From Intrasporangiaceae bacterium (GTDB lineage: Bacteria > Actinomycetota > Actinomycetes > Actinomycetales > Dermatophilaceae), in contig JAJPIW010000034.1 in assembly GCA_021324575.1 (NCBI GenBank), forward strand, positions 19,981 to 83,980: 64,000 nucleotides of DNA, written 5' to 3'. A program made the position numbers and the translations under genes. Below the pieces are notes generated by a model. The model was not told the DNA's origin. It worked only from the letters and a program-made list of their open reading frames with translations, and did no database searches. Positions 25,045 to 35,947 of this stretch are shown here, one piece after another. The stretch's first letter is position 1; each line of letters begins with the position of its first letter.

Positions 25045-28000
25045 ATGCCGCACCTCGCCCCGCTCGTTGACGCCTTCACCAACGACCCCCCTGTCGCCGC
25101 CGTGCTCGCCGAGCTCCGCTCGGTCGCGCCCGGCTCGGTCGACGTGTCCGTCGCCCCGGGCGCGCGCTCCTTGCTCACGGCGGCGCTCACGACGTCTGGG
25201 CCCGGTGGCAGCGACCGGTCCCTTCTCGTCGTCACGGCCACCAGCCGCGAGGCCGAGGACCTCGTCGCCGCCCTCGCCGACCTCCATCCGGTCGACCGGG
25301 TCGCACTGTTCCCGTCCTGGGAAACCCTTCCGCACGAACGCCTTTCGCCGCGCTCGGACACCGTCGGCAAGCGCCTCGCGGTGCTCCGCCGGCTGGCCCA
25401 CCCCGATCCTGCCGACGCGGCATACGGGCCCCTCGACGTCGTGGTCGCCCCGGTGCGTGCCGTCCTCCAGCCCATCGCAAAGGGTCTGGGCGACCTGGTC
25501 CCCGTGTCGCTCCGACCCGGCGACGAGCGACCGTTGGAGGACGTCGTCGAGGCGCTCGCGGCCGCGGCATACACCCGCACCGACCTCGTCGAGCGTCGTG
25601 GCGAGTTCGCCGTCCGAGGCGGCATCCTCGACGTGTTCCCGCCGACCGATGACCATCCACTGCGCGTCGAGTTCTGGGGCGACACCGTCGAGGAGATCCG
25701 CTGGTTCAAGGTCGCCGACCAGCGCAGCTTGGAGGTGGCCGCGCATGGCCTGTGGGCGCCGCCCTGTCGTGAGCTGCTGCTCACCGACGAGGTCCGCCGG
25801 CGGGCACGCGCCCTCGAGACGCAGCTGCCCGGTGCCGCCGACCTCCTCGAGAAGCTCGCCGAGGGGATCGCCGCCGAGGGCATGGAGTCGCTCGCACCCG
25901 CCCTCGTCGACGGGATGGAGACCGTCCTGGACACTCTCGCTGAGGGCACGGCCGTCGTTCTCGTCGACCCCGAGCGGGTCCGCACCAGAGCCCATGACCT
26001 GGTGGCGACCAGCCAGGAGTTCCTCGAGGCCGGCTGGGCCAACGCGGCGGCTGGCAACGCCGTCCCGATCGACCTGCAGAACCTGCTGGGGACCTCGTCC
26101 TACTGGGGGCTGGCCGAGCTGCGCTCCCGGGCCACCGAGATCGGGCTCCCGTGGTGGGACCTCACACCCTTCGACGTCGACAGCGAGACGGCCGAGGATG
26201 TCCTCGTCACCGGGACTCTGCCCACGGAGGCCTACCGCGGTGACGTCGACGCGGTCGTGACCGATCTGCAGGGTTGGCTCCACGACGGCTGGCGGGTCGT
26301 CGTCGTCGCGGACGCGGCCGGCTCGGCCAAGCGCACCGTCGAGGTGCTGGGGGAGCACGATGTCGCGGCCCGTCTCGCCGGTGACGACATGGGTCCACAA
26401 ACCCTCCAGACCGGAGTCGTCGTCGTCACCACGGGATCCCTCGGGCGCGGGTTCCTTTGTCCGGCAAGCAAGCTGGCCGTGGTCACCGAGACCGACCTCA
26501 CCGGCACGCCCGGCCAGGGCGCGTCGACCAAGGACATGCGCAGGATGCCTTCGCGGCGGCGCAACCAGGTCGACCCGCTGCAGCTGCGCACCGGCGACTT
26601 CGTCGTCCACGAGCAGCACGGTGTCGGCAAGTTCGTCGAGATGGTCCAGCGAACCGTGGCCGGCGCGACCCGCGAGTACCTCGTCATCGAGTACGCCTCG
26701 TCCAAGCGCGGCCAGCCCGGTGACCGGCTCTACGTCCCGACCGACCAGCTGGACCAGGTCACCCGCTACGTCGGTGGCGAGCAGCCCACCCTCAACAAGA
26801 TGGGCGGCTCGGACTGGCACAAGACGAAGACCAAGGCGCGCCGCTACGTCAAGCAGATCGCCGCGGAGCTGATCCGGCTCTACAGCGCGCGGATGGCAAC
26901 GGCCGGGTTCGCGTTCAGCAAGGACACGCCCTGGCAGCGCGAGCTGGAGGACGCCTTCGCCTACGTCGAGACACCGGACCAGCTGTCGAGCATCGACGAG
27001 GTCAAGGCCGACATGGAGCGCCCGGTCCCGATGGACCGGCTGGTCTGTGGTGACGTCGGCTACGGCAAGACCGAGATCGCGGTCCGGGCCGCGTTCAAGG
27101 CGATCCAGGACGGCAAGCAGGCCGCCGTCCTCGTCCCGACGACCCTCCTGGTCCAGCAGCACATGCAGACCTTCACCGAGCGCTACGCCCAGTTCCCCGT
27201 CGTCGTCAAGGCGCTCTCCCGCTTCCAGTCCGACAAGGAGGCCAAGGCGGTCGTCGACGGCCTCGCCGACGGGTCGGTCGACCTCGTCATCGGCACCCAT
27301 CGCCTGCTCGGCAGCGAGATCCGTTTCAAGGACCTCGGCCTGGTCGTCGTCGACGAGGAGCAGCGCTTCGGCGTCGAGCACAAGGAGCAGCTCAAGGCGA
27401 TGCGGACCGCCGTCGACGTCCTCGCGATGTCCGCGACCCCGATCCCGAGGACCCTCGAGATGGCCGTGACCGGCATACGCGAGATGTCCACCCTGGCGAC
27501 CCCACCGGAGGAGCGGCACCCCGTCCTCACCTATGTCGGTGCCTACGACGAGAAGCAGGTGACCGCGGCGATCCGGCGCGAGCTGCTCCGCGAGGGCCAG
27601 GTCTTCCTCGTCCACAACAAGGTGAGCTCGATCGAGAAGGCCGCCAGCCGGATCCGCGAGCTCGTCCCGGAGGCGCGGGTGGCGACGGCCCACGGACAGA
27701 TGGGGGAGCACCGGCTCGAGCAGGTCGTCCTCGACTTCTGGGACCGCAAGTTCGACGTCCTGGTCTGCACCACGATCGTCGAGACCGGCCTGGACATCTC
27801 CAACGCCAACACCCTCATCGTCGAGCGCGCCGACGTCCTCGGTCTGTCCCAGCTGCACCAGCTGCGCGGCCGCGTCGGCCGGGGCAGGGAGCGCGCCTAC
27901 TCCTACTTCCTGTACCCGCCCGAGAAGCCGATGACCGAGACCGCCCACGACCGGCTGCAGACCATTGCGAGCCACACCGACCTCGGCTCAGGCATCCAGG

Positions 28001-28650
28001 TGGCCATGAAGGACCTGGAGATCCGCGGTGCCGGCAACCTCCTGGGCGGCGAGCAGTCGGGGCACATCGCCGGGGTCGGGTTCGACCTCTACGTCCGGCT
28101 CGTCGGCGAGGCCGTCGCGAGCTTCCGGGGTGAGGGTGACACCGAGCCGGTCGAGATCCGGATCGACCTGCCCGTCGACGCGCACCTGCCGCACGACTAC
28201 GTCCCGGGGGAGCGGCTACGGCTGGAGGCCTACAAGAAGCTCGCGAGCGTCACCGACGAGGCCGCGCTCGCCGACATCGAGGCCGAGCTCGTCGACCGCT
28301 ACGGCGCCATGCCCGAACCGGTCAGGAACCTCATCGAGGTTGCCCGGCTGCGGACCGTGGCGCGCGCCGCGGGTGTCGCCGACATCTCGGTCCAGGGCAA
28401 CCACGTCCGGTTCGGCCCGGTCGAGCTGCGCGAGTCCCAGCACCTCCGGCTGCAACGGCTCTACCCGAGGTCGCTCGTCAAGGAACAAGTCCGTACGATC
28501 TTGGTACCGAAGCCGATGACTGCTCGTGTGGGTGGTCGGCCGCTGCGTGACACCGCCGTCGTGGGGTGGGCCGGGGACCTCCTCCGGGCCGTTCTTCTCG
28601 ACGACATCGCCATGGCAGCGACCACGGCGAACAGCAGCTCTGCACGCTAA
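25045..28650 (+). CDS. mfd: Transcription-repair coupling factor Mfd
   Basis: A 1201-residue ATPase that removes RNA polymerase stalled at DNA lesions and recruits UvrA. Domains in order: an N-terminal UvrB-like module (LFPSWETLPHERLSPRSD near 92), the RNA polymerase-interaction domain (GDFVVHEQHGVGKFVEM near 530), helicase motifs GDVGYGKTEIAVRAAFKA (Walker A near 670) and VVDEEQRFGVEHKE (near 770), LRGRVGRGRERAYSYF (motif VI), and a C-terminal TRCF domain. ATG 25045 was chosen; an in-frame start at 24997 is less likely. TAGAGT just upstream may be a -10 element, leaving little or no leader. Confidence 0.97.
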   Translation: MPHLAPLVDAFTNDPPVAAVLAELRSVAPGSVDVSVAPGARSLLTAALTTSGPGGSDRSLLVVTATSREAEDLVAALADLHPVDRVALFPSWETLPHERLSPRSDTVGKRLAVLRRLAHPDPADAAYGPLDVVVAPVRAVLQPIAKGLGDLVPVSLRPGDERPLEDVVEALAAAAYTRTDLVERRGEFAVRGGILDVFPPTDDHPLRVEFWGDTVEEIRWFKVADQRSLEVAAHGLWAPPCRELLLTDEVRRRARALETQLPGAADLLEKLAEGIAAEGMESLAPALVDGMETVLDTLAEGTAVVLVDPERVRTRAHDLVATSQEFLEAGWANAAAGNAVPIDLQNLLGTSSYWGLAELRSRATEIGLPWWDLTPFDVDSETAEDVLVTGTLPTEAYRGDVDAVVTDLQGWLHDGWRVVVVADAAGSAKRTVEVLGEHDVAARLAGDDMGPQTLQTGVVVVTTGSLGRGFLCPASKLAVVTETDLTGTPGQGASTKDMRRMPSRRRNQVDPLQLRTGDFVVHEQHGVGKFVEMVQRTVAGATREYLVIEYASSKRGQPGDRLYVPTDQLDQVTRYVGGEQPTLNKMGGSDWHKTKTKARRYVKQIAAELIRLYSARMATAGFAFSKDTPWQRELEDAFAYVETPDQLSSIDEVKADMERPVPMDRLVCGDVGYGKTEIAVRAAFKAIQDGKQAAVLVPTTLLVQQHMQTFTERYAQFPVVVKALSRFQSDKEAKAVVDGLADGSVDLVIGTHRLLGSEIRFKDLGLVVVDEEQRFGVEHKEQLKAMRTAVDVLAMSATPIPRTLEMAVTGIREMSTLATPPEERHPVLTYVGAYDEKQVTAAIRRELLREGQVFLVHNKVSSIEKAASRIRELVPEARVATAHGQMGEHRLEQVVLDFWDRKFDVLVCTTIVETGLDISNANTLIVERADVLGLSQLHQLRGRVGRGRERAYSYFLYPPEKPMTETAHDRLQTIASHTDLGSGIQVAMKDLEIRGAGNLLGGEQSGHIAGVGFDLYVRLVGEAVASFRGEGDTEPVEIRIDLPVDAHLPHDYVPGERLRLEAYKKLASVTDEAALADIEAELVDRYGAMPEPVRNLIEVARLRTVARAAGVADISVQGNHVRFGPVELRESQHLRLQRLYPRSLVKEQVRTILVPKPMTARVGGRPLRDTAVVGWAGDLLRAVLLDDIAMAATTANSSSAR

Positions 28651-28669
28651 CCAGATGAAGGGACCTCTC

Positions 28670-29161
28670 GTGACCGGACGGGTTCGCGGCACGATCGCCG
28701 CTGTCGCCCTCGGCGGCGTTCTCGCGCTGACCGGGTGTGGCACCAACGACACTGCCGCCATCGTCGACGGCACCCGGATCTCCGAGGCCGACGCCGCGAC
28801 CGCTGCGCAGCAGATCAACAAGCAGTTCAAGCCCGACACGCCGCTCACGACCACCGACGCCCTCGGCCTGCTCGTCATCGCCCCGACGATCATCACGGCC
28901 GCCGAGGCGATCGGCCACCCGCAGTCCGCCGAGTCGGCGCGCAGCCGCATGGTCAACGTCGAGAACCCCTCCGACGCGACCGTCGAGCTGGTCCGGGCCA
29001 ACACCGCGCTCCAGTCGTTCGACCAGTCCAACACCGCGGGCCTGCTCACCAGGATCCGGGCGCTCAACGTGACGCTCAACCCGCGCTTCGGCACGTTCAA
29101 CCCGGCCAAGCCCGGCATCGTCGCGGCGAACGCCCCCTGGATCACCGCGTCCGGCTCGTGA
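28670..29161 (+). CDS. Lipoprotein with SurA-N-like fold (putative)
   Basis: A 163-residue lipoprotein: the signal segment IAAVALGGVLALTGC ends in a lipobox with C23. The mature part begins GTNDTAAIVDGTRISEADAATAAQQIN, resembling the N-terminal helix region of SurA-like chaperones. GTG 28670 is preferred because AAGGGA lies 6 bases upstream; an ATG at 28655 is the alternative. It sits between mfd and mazG and overlaps mazG by GTGA. This position is common in actinobacteria, but the molecular role is not known to me. Confidence 0.75.
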   Translation: MTGRVRGTIAAVALGGVLALTGCGTNDTAAIVDGTRISEADAATAAQQINKQFKPDTPLTTTDALGLLVIAPTIITAAEAIGHPQSAESARSRMVNVENPSDATVELVRANTALQSFDQSNTAGLLTRIRALNVTLNPRFGTFNPAKPGIVAANAPWITASGS

Positions 29162-29931
29162 CCGCGGCGCGCGGGCGGCTCACGCTGCTCGTGACGTCAC
29201 CTCGGGTGGCTCCCGGACTGCTGACCCGCGACGCCTGGGCCGCGCTGGAGTCCGCCGTCGTCGTCCACGCGGTCGCGTCCGACGAGCCGCTCGTCGTCGC
29301 GGTGACCGAGAGCGGCATACCCGTCTCCCCGTTGGACCCCGACACCCCCATCCCGTATGCCGCCCGCCTCCTCGTCGCGGCGGCTGCCCGATCCGAGGTG
29401 GTCTGGTTGGGTTCGGCCGACGGCGACCCCGGCCTCACCGACGCGATCGCGAGCGAGGTGTCCCGTCTGCCGGAACCGCCCGAGGTCGAGGTCGTCGTCG
29501 GGTCGTGGGACGTGCCCGGCGCGCGGCTGCTCGACGTGGTCGCCGTCATGGACCGACTCCGGTCCCGGGACGGGTGCCCGTGGGACGCCGAGCAGACCCA
29601 CGAGTCACTGCTCCCCTACCTGCACGAGGAGGCGGGTGAGTTCGACGAGGCCGTGCACTCCGGTGACCGCCGGCACATGGCCGAGGAGCTCGGCGACGTC
29701 CTGCTCCAGGTGGCCTTCCACGCCCGGGTCGCCCAGGAGCACCCGACCCAGCCGTTCGACATCGACGACGTGGCCGGGCAGCTGGTCGACAAGCTGGTCC
29801 GTCGTCATCCGCACGTCTTCGCCGACGGCGATGCCACGACCCCGCAGGAGGTCGAGGAGCAGTGGGCGCGGATCAAGGCCGAGGAGAAGGCGGCCCGGTC
29901 CGGCGGGTCCGTGCCGACGCCTCACCCATGA
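29158..29931 (+). CDS. mazG: Nucleoside triphosphate pyrophosphohydrolase MazG, with N-terminal extension
   Basis: A 257-residue protein. The C-terminal half is MazG: LRSRDGCPWDAEQTHESLLPYLHEEAGEF with the E-x2-E metal residues, then MAEELGDVLLQVAFHA. It hydrolyses NTPs to NMP and PPi, cleaning damaged nucleotides. The N-terminal 110 residues (RLTLLVTSPRVAPGLLTRDAW) occupy the place of the TetR/SAM methylase-like half of longer MazG proteins but appear reduced. The GTG overlaps the lipoprotein stop, and the stop overlaps psuK (ATGA). Confidence 0.9.
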   Translation: MTAARGRLTLLVTSPRVAPGLLTRDAWAALESAVVVHAVASDEPLVVAVTESGIPVSPLDPDTPIPYAARLLVAAAARSEVVWLGSADGDPGLTDAIASEVSRLPEPPEVEVVVGSWDVPGARLLDVVAVMDRLRSRDGCPWDAEQTHESLLPYLHEEAGEFDEAVHSGDRRHMAEELGDVLLQVAFHARVAQEHPTQPFDIDDVAGQLVDKLVRRHPHVFADGDATTPQEVEEQWARIKAEEKAARSGGSVPTPHP

Positions 29932-30833
29932 GCGTGGTCGTCGTCGGCGGTGCCCTCATGGACCTGCTCGCCCACAGCCGCCAACCGCTCGTGCCGCGGA
30001 CGAGCAACCCGGCCCGTCTGCACACGACCCCTGGTGGCGTGGGCCGCAACATCGCCGAGAACCTCGCCCGGCTCGGGACGCCCGTCGCGCTCGTCGCCGT
30101 CGTCGGGCCGGACGCCTTCGGGGACCGGATCCTCGTGGAGTCCGAGGCGGCCGGCGTCGACGTCCGTGAGGTGGTCACGACGCCGGAGCCGACCGGTACC
30201 TACCTGGCGGTCCTCGAGCCCGACGGCGAGATGTCCGTCGCTCTCTCCGACCTCGCCGCGACCGAGGGGCTCACCCCGGACCGGCTCCGGGCCGCCGAGC
30301 CCGCCATCGCGGCCGCCGACCTGCTCGTCATCGACGGCAACATTCCGGCGCCCGCGGTGGGCTGGCTGCTCGACGTCGCCGCGGCACACGGCATACGGGT
30401 CGTCATCGACCCCGTCTCGGTCGCCAAGGCGACCCGGCTCGCCGACGCCCTCGCGCCGGAACGGCCGGTCTTCGCCATCACCCCGAACGCCGACGAGCTC
30501 ACCGCCCTCGGAGGCACCGCCGAGCTGTTCGCCCGCGGGGTGGAGGCGGTCTGGGTCCGACGGGGCCCGGCTGGGTCGACCCTGTATGCCGCCCGCTCGC
30601 CGGCCGTCGAGCTCCCGGCGCCGCCCACCGGGGTCGTCGACGTGACCGGTGCCGGGGATGCCGCCACCGCGGGCTTCGTCCACGCCCTTCTCGCCGGGTC
30701 CGACCTTGTCGCGGCGGCACGGTTCGGCCAGGGAGCGGCAGCCCTCACCTGTGCCAGTCCCGCGACGGTCCGGTCCGACCTCACCGCGCACCTCGTCCGC
30801 GAACACCTCGACCGCTGGGAGTCCACATCATGA
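29928..30833 (+). CDS. psuK: PfkB-family kinase, probable pseudouridine kinase
   Basis: A 301-residue ribokinase-fold enzyme. Motifs: GGALMDLLA at the N-terminus, TTPGGVGRNIAENLARLG (substrate glycines), and VDVTGAGDAATAGFVHALLAG (anion hole and catalytic Asp near 245). The neighbouring psuG, overlapping by ATGA, makes pseudouridine the best substrate prediction: phosphorylation to pseudouridine 5'-phosphate, then C-C bond cleavage to uracil and ribose-5-phosphate. Confidence 0.88.
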   Translation: MSVVVVGGALMDLLAHSRQPLVPRTSNPARLHTTPGGVGRNIAENLARLGTPVALVAVVGPDAFGDRILVESEAAGVDVREVVTTPEPTGTYLAVLEPDGEMSVALSDLAATEGLTPDRLRAAEPAIAAADLLVIDGNIPAPAVGWLLDVAAAHGIRVVIDPVSVAKATRLADALAPERPVFAITPNADELTALGGTAELFARGVEAVWVRRGPAGSTLYAARSPAVELPAPPTGVVDVTGAGDAATAGFVHALLAGSDLVAAARFGQGAAALTCASPATVRSDLTAHLVREHLDRWESTS

Positions 30834-31753
30834 CGATCCACCCCGCCCTGCACGTCCTGCCGGAGGTCCGCGAGGCGCTCGAGGCCGGCCGGCCCGTCGT
30901 GGCGCTGGAGTCGACGATCATCAGCCATGGCATGCCCTACCCCCAGAACGTCGCGATGGCCACCGAGGTCGAGCAGATCGTCCGTGACGGCGGGGCGGTC
31001 CCGGCGACCATCGCCGTCCTCGGCGGCGCGCCGCACATCGGTCTCGGGCGGCACAACCTCGAGCTCCTCGCGAGCGACCCCACGGTCGCCAAGGTGAGCA
31101 TCCGCGACCTGCCGCACGTGATCGCCACCCGGGGGCACGGGGCCACGACGGTCGCGTCGACGATGCGGCTCGCCGCGCTCGCCGGCATCCGGGTCTTCGT
31201 CACCGGCGGGCTCGGGGGAGTGCACCAGGGCGCCCAGGACTCGATGGACGTCAGCGCCGACCTCACCGAGCTGTCCCTCACTGACGTCGCCGTCGTCAGC
31301 GCCGGGGTGAAGTCCATCCTCGACATCGGTCGGACCCTGGAAGTGTTGGAGACACTGGGAGTTCCCGTCGTCGGCTACGGCACCGACGAGTTCCCGTCGT
31401 TCTTCTCCCGGTCCAGCGGGTATGCCGCGCCGATGCGGGTCGATGACGTCGGGACGCTCGCCGAGATGATGCGGGTCAAGTGGTCGCTCGGCCTGCACGG
31501 CGGCATCTCGATCGCCAACCCGGTCCCGGCCGAGGAGGAGATCCCCGCCGACCGGATGACCACGGTCATCGACGCAGCCCTGCGGGAGAGCGAGGCGCAC
31601 GGCATACGAGGCAAGGACATCACCCCCTACCTCCTCGGCCGGCTCGTCGAGCTCTCCGGCGGGGCGAGCCTGAAGACCAACATCGCCCTCGTCCGCAGCA
31701 ACGCCCGCCTCGGTGCCGCCCTCGCCGTCGCGTATGCCGCCCTGCCGGACTGA
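30830..31753 (+). CDS. psuG: Pseudouridine-5'-phosphate glycosidase
   Basis: A 307-residue enzyme that cleaves pseudouridine 5'-phosphate to uracil and ribose-5-phosphate. Conserved blocks are seen throughout: VVALESTIISHGMPYPQN, GAVPATIAVLGGAPHIGL, TVASTMRLAALAGIRVFVTGGLGGVH (active-site glycine loop), VVSAGVKSILDIGRTLEVLETLGVPVVGY and SLGLHGGISIANPVP. Length and order fit the family well. It closes the mfd-psuG run of overlapping genes; no transporter for pseudouridine is adjacent. Confidence 0.95.
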   Translation: MTIHPALHVLPEVREALEAGRPVVALESTIISHGMPYPQNVAMATEVEQIVRDGGAVPATIAVLGGAPHIGLGRHNLELLASDPTVAKVSIRDLPHVIATRGHGATTVASTMRLAALAGIRVFVTGGLGGVHQGAQDSMDVSADLTELSLTDVAVVSAGVKSILDIGRTLEVLETLGVPVVGYGTDEFPSFFSRSSGYAAPMRVDDVGTLAEMMRVKWSLGLHGGISIANPVPAEEEIPADRMTTVIDAALRESEAHGIRGKDITPYLLGRLVELSGGASLKTNIALVRSNARLGAALAVAYAALPD

Positions 31754-31831
31754 GGAGGGTCGGCCGCCCGACTCCCTACGCGGGCGCGAGGCGCACTGCA
31801 GCAGATCCGCGCGAACCGGCGTTTCAGAGGT

Positions 31832-32338
31832 GTGACAGTGAGCGAGGGGATGACCTTCGAGGACCTCGTGGCGGCGCGGGGCCCGGCTCTCATGCGGCTG
31901 GCGGTCATGCTCACCGGCAACGTCCCGGACGCCGAGGACCTGCTCCAGGACACCGTCGCCAAGGCACACCGGCACGCCGAACGGATCGCCGCGATGGACG
32001 CGCCAGCCGCCTACCTGCGGCGGGTCATGGTCAACGAGCACGCCAACACCGGCCGGGCCAAGCGGCGTCGACCGATCCTCGTCCCGCTGGGTCAGCACGA
32101 CCGACCGTCCGACCCGGCCACCGAGACCGGCCCGGACGAGGAGACCTGGCGGGCCCTGTCCGGGCTACCCGCCCGCCAGCGCGCCGTCCTCGTGCTCCGG
32201 TACTACGAGGGCCTCACCGACCGCGAGATCGCCGACCTCTTCGGGACCGCCGAGAGCACAGTGCGCTCCAACGCCTCTCGTGGCCTGGAGCAGCTGCGCG
32301 CCCACCTGACCCGCCGACCGCAGGAGGAGGACCGATGA
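31832..32338 (+). CDS. ECF sigma factor, SigE family
   Basis: A 168-residue RNA polymerase sigma factor with only regions 2 and 4. Region 2: LVAARGPALMRLAVMLTGNVPDAEDLLQDTVAKAH. Region 4: LPARQRAVLVLRYYEGLTDREIADLFGTAESTVRSNASRGLEQL as the -35 helix-turn-helix. GTG 31832 was chosen with a GAGGTG context; an ATG at 31850 is possible. ATGA coupling to a membrane protein gene suggests that protein is its regulator. Confidence 0.9.
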   Translation: MTVSEGMTFEDLVAARGPALMRLAVMLTGNVPDAEDLLQDTVAKAHRHAERIAAMDAPAAYLRRVMVNEHANTGRAKRRRPILVPLGQHDRPSDPATETGPDEETWRALSGLPARQRAVLVLRYYEGLTDREIADLFGTAESTVRSNASRGLEQLRAHLTRRPQEEDR

Positions 32339-33411
32339 ACCCCACCCAGCCGCTCACCGACGCCGAGATCGAGGCGCGGCTCGTCCAGTCCTTCGCCGCT
32401 CACGAGCCGCTCGTCGACGCCGACCGCGCCACCGAGCTCATGCGCACGGCATACGCCACCCCGCGCACAGCGGGCTCTCACGTCCGATGGGCCGCTGCCG
32501 CCGCTGCTGTCGCCATCCTCGCCGGCGGTGCGTATGCCGTGCGCTCGGCGACCGTCGACGACTCACCCGGCCGCGGCGCCGGTGCCCCGACGTCGGTCCC
32601 GTCCTCGACCTCGCCGTCGGCAGGCCCACATGCGGACCCCGGGACCCGCCCAGAGGCGGAGGCCGCGGTCGCCCGCAGCTGGTCCGTCGTGCCCCTCCTG
32701 CCGGGGGCGCAGCGCGCGGCGACGGCGCCCGACCCGAGCCTGGCCGAGCAGACTCTCTTCATCGGAGGCAACGCGGCTCACGAGGTGCGCTGGTGGGTGG
32801 CGCCGGGGACCGTGGCCGCAGCCCTGGCCGAGCTTCGGGCCCACCCGCCGGCCGGGTTCAACCCGCTGGCCGGCGGCGGCGACGTCATCGATGTCCACAT
32901 GCGCAAGCTCGGCGAGGAGGTGACGTGGGACGCAGATCCCTCGGGAGGAGTCGGCCAGGCGACGGTGGACATCAGCGTTGTCACGCACGGAGCGGGCGTC
33001 GCCGTTCGGGTGGACTCGCTGGCCAAGTACCGGCCAGCACGGCCGGCCGACCTCTGGATCGACCCGGCGACGGTCACCGGCGCCCACGTCGAGTTCGTCT
33101 CCCATGGAGCAACAGGGGGCCAGACCAGCCGCAGCGCCGAGCTCAACGCCCAACAGGCCCGGGCCGTCGTGGACCTGGTCAACGCCCAGCCGACCTCGTT
33201 CGACATGGGCGACCACAGCTGCCCCATCTCCGTCGGCCCGGCCCGCGACGAGGTCACGCTGCGCACCCGCACGAAACCGGTGGTGGTCACGGTGGGACTG
33301 GCGTGCCCTGGCGGGGTTCGCGTGGGTCTGAACACCCCAACGTCATGGGTCAACCTCACCGGCCAGGCCGACGTCGATGCCGCCCTGCGACGCGCAGGGA
33401 GAGGTGACTGA
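32335..33411 (+). CDS. Single-pass membrane protein coupled to the sigma factor (possible anti-sigma)
   Basis: A 358-residue protein with an N-terminal cytoplasmic part of about 50 residues (LTDAEIEARLVQSFAAHEPLVDADRATELMRTA), a single membrane span (VRWAAAAAAVAILAGGAYAV), a Pro/Ser-rich spacer and an external domain of about 260 residues. The topology and start-stop overlap with the ECF gene fit an anti-sigma partner. However, no zinc-binding HxxxCxxC motif is present, so the assignment is contextual only. The external domain has two Cys (DHSCPISV; VGLACPGGV). Confidence 0.6.
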   Translation: MNPTQPLTDAEIEARLVQSFAAHEPLVDADRATELMRTAYATPRTAGSHVRWAAAAAAVAILAGGAYAVRSATVDDSPGRGAGAPTSVPSSTSPSAGPHADPGTRPEAEAAVARSWSVVPLLPGAQRAATAPDPSLAEQTLFIGGNAAHEVRWWVAPGTVAAALAELRAHPPAGFNPLAGGGDVIDVHMRKLGEEVTWDADPSGGVGQATVDISVVTHGAGVAVRVDSLAKYRPARPADLWIDPATVTGAHVEFVSHGATGGQTSRSAELNAQQARAVVDLVNAQPTSFDMGDHSCPISVGPARDEVTLRTRTKPVVVTVGLACPGGVRVGLNTPTSWVNLTGQADVDAALRRAGRGD

Positions 33412-33468
33412 CCGGCATACGGACCGGTAGGTGGGTCGGTCAGCGGAATGGCACGGCGCGGCGGCTAG

Positions 33469-34809
<1,341 letters not shown>

Positions 34810-34814
34810 CCGAT

Positions 34815-35399
34815 ATGGCGACGACGGGTCCCGGGGGAGGGCGGCGCACGAGCGCGCGCTCGTCCTCGGCGACCCGTCCGACCTCGCGGTCGCAGGCGCG
34901 GTCCGGAGCGCCTCGCGCCGCCGCCGCCACCTCGGCCGGCGGGTCCAAGGCCAGGCCGACGGCCCAGCGGACAGTCGCGGGTCGGCCGGGAGGTCCCGGT
35001 GCCGCGACGAACGGCTGGCGGTCGCGACGGCTGCTCGCCCTCGGTACCGTGCTCGTCGTGCTGGCGACGCTGCTCGCCCCGACCCTCCACGCCTACCTGG
35101 CCCAGCGCAGCCAGATCAACGCCCTGCGAGCGACCGTCGCCCAGCAGGAGAAGGACGTCGCCCGGCTGACCACCGCCCAGGCGCAGTGGACCGATGACGC
35201 CTACGTCATGCAGCAGGCGCGAGAGCGGCTGAAGTTCGTCAAGGTCGGCGAGAAGTCCTACACGGTGATCGACGCCGACCCGAGCGCACCCATCGACTCC
35301 TCGCTGGCGACTGCTCCGGCCTCGAGCAACGACCACCCCTGGTACGGCCGGCTCTGGGAGTCGATGCGGGTGGCCGATGCCCCGGCCGCCAAGCCGTGA
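34815..35399 (+). CDS. Septum formation initiator family protein (FtsB/DivIC-like)
   Basis: A 194-residue protein with a long basic, Ala/Ser/Arg-rich cytoplasmic N-terminus (about 70 residues), one membrane span (LLALGTVLVVLATLLAPTLHAYL) and a short coiled coil with a heptad pattern (INALRATVAQQEKDVARL), followed by RERLKFVKVGEKSYTVID, the conserved end of FtsB/DivIC. It should join FtsL and FtsQ in the divisome. It sits 5 bases after eno and overlaps the DUF501 gene by GTGA. Confidence 0.88.
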   Translation: MATTGPGGGRRTSARSSSATRPTSRSQARSGAPRAAAATSAGGSKARPTAQRTVAGRPGGPGAATNGWRSRRLLALGTVLVVLATLLAPTLHAYLAQRSQINALRATVAQQEKDVARLTTAQAQWTDDAYVMQQARERLKFVKVGEKSYTVIDADPSAPIDSSLATAPASSNDHPWYGRLWESMRVADAPAAKP

Positions 35400-35947
35400 G
35401 CCCACGCGCGTCCTGGCCGGCCCCGACTGCTGACGACCTCGCCGCGGCCGAACGACAGCTCGGCCGTGCCGTCCGGGGCGTCGCGGGCGTGGGCCACCGG
35501 TGCCCGTGTGGTGACCCCGACGTCCTGGTGACCGAGCCGCGGCTGCCCGACGGCACCCCGTTCCCGACGACCTTCTACGCCACCTGCCCTCGGCTCACCG
35601 GTGCGGTCAGCACCCTGGAGTCAGCGGGCGTCATGCGCGAGATGACCGAGCGGCTGGCCTCCGACCCCGAGCTGCGGGCCTCGTATGCCGCGGCGCACGA
35701 CGACTACCTGACCCACCGCTCCGCGTTGGGCCAGGTCCCCGAGATCGCCGGCATCTCGGCCGGAGGTATGCCGGACCGGGTCAAGTGCCTGCACGTCCTG
35801 GTCGCCCACTCGCTCGCGGTCGGGCCCGGCGTCAACCCGCTGGGGGACGAGGCGCTCGCGATGCTCGGCGACTGGTGGGACCAGAACCCTTGCCACGCAA
35901 GCGAATCCGAAACTCCCACCGACGACGAAGGAGTGGCTGAGCAATGA
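35396..35947 (+). CDS. DUF501 family protein
   Basis: A 183-residue conserved actinobacterial protein of unknown function. Family marks are a Cys-rich VGHRCPCGDPDVLVTEPRLPDGTPFPTTFYATCPRL, then RSALGQVPEIAGISAGGMPDRVKCLHVLVAHSLAVGPGVNPLGDEAL. The Cys and His positions suggest a metal site. It is always placed between ftsB/divIC and ppx-type genes in such genomes, and overlaps both neighbours here (GTGA and ATGA). Confidence 0.9.
   Translation: MSPRASWPAPTADDLAAAERQLGRAVRGVAGVGHRCPCGDPDVLVTEPRLPDGTPFPTTFYATCPRLTGAVSTLESAGVMREMTERLASDPELRASYAAAHDDYLTHRSALGQVPEIAGISAGGMPDRVKCLHVLVAHSLAVGPGVNPLGDEALAMLGDWWDQNPCHASESETPTDDEGVAEQ

Noticed and set aside
25030..27975. Very long open frame on the reverse strand opposite mfd (981 codons)
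   Set aside because: It is the mirror of the high-GC third-codon pattern of mfd; the protein is Asp/Arg/Gly/Leu-rich without motifs, while the forward frame is a textbook Mfd.
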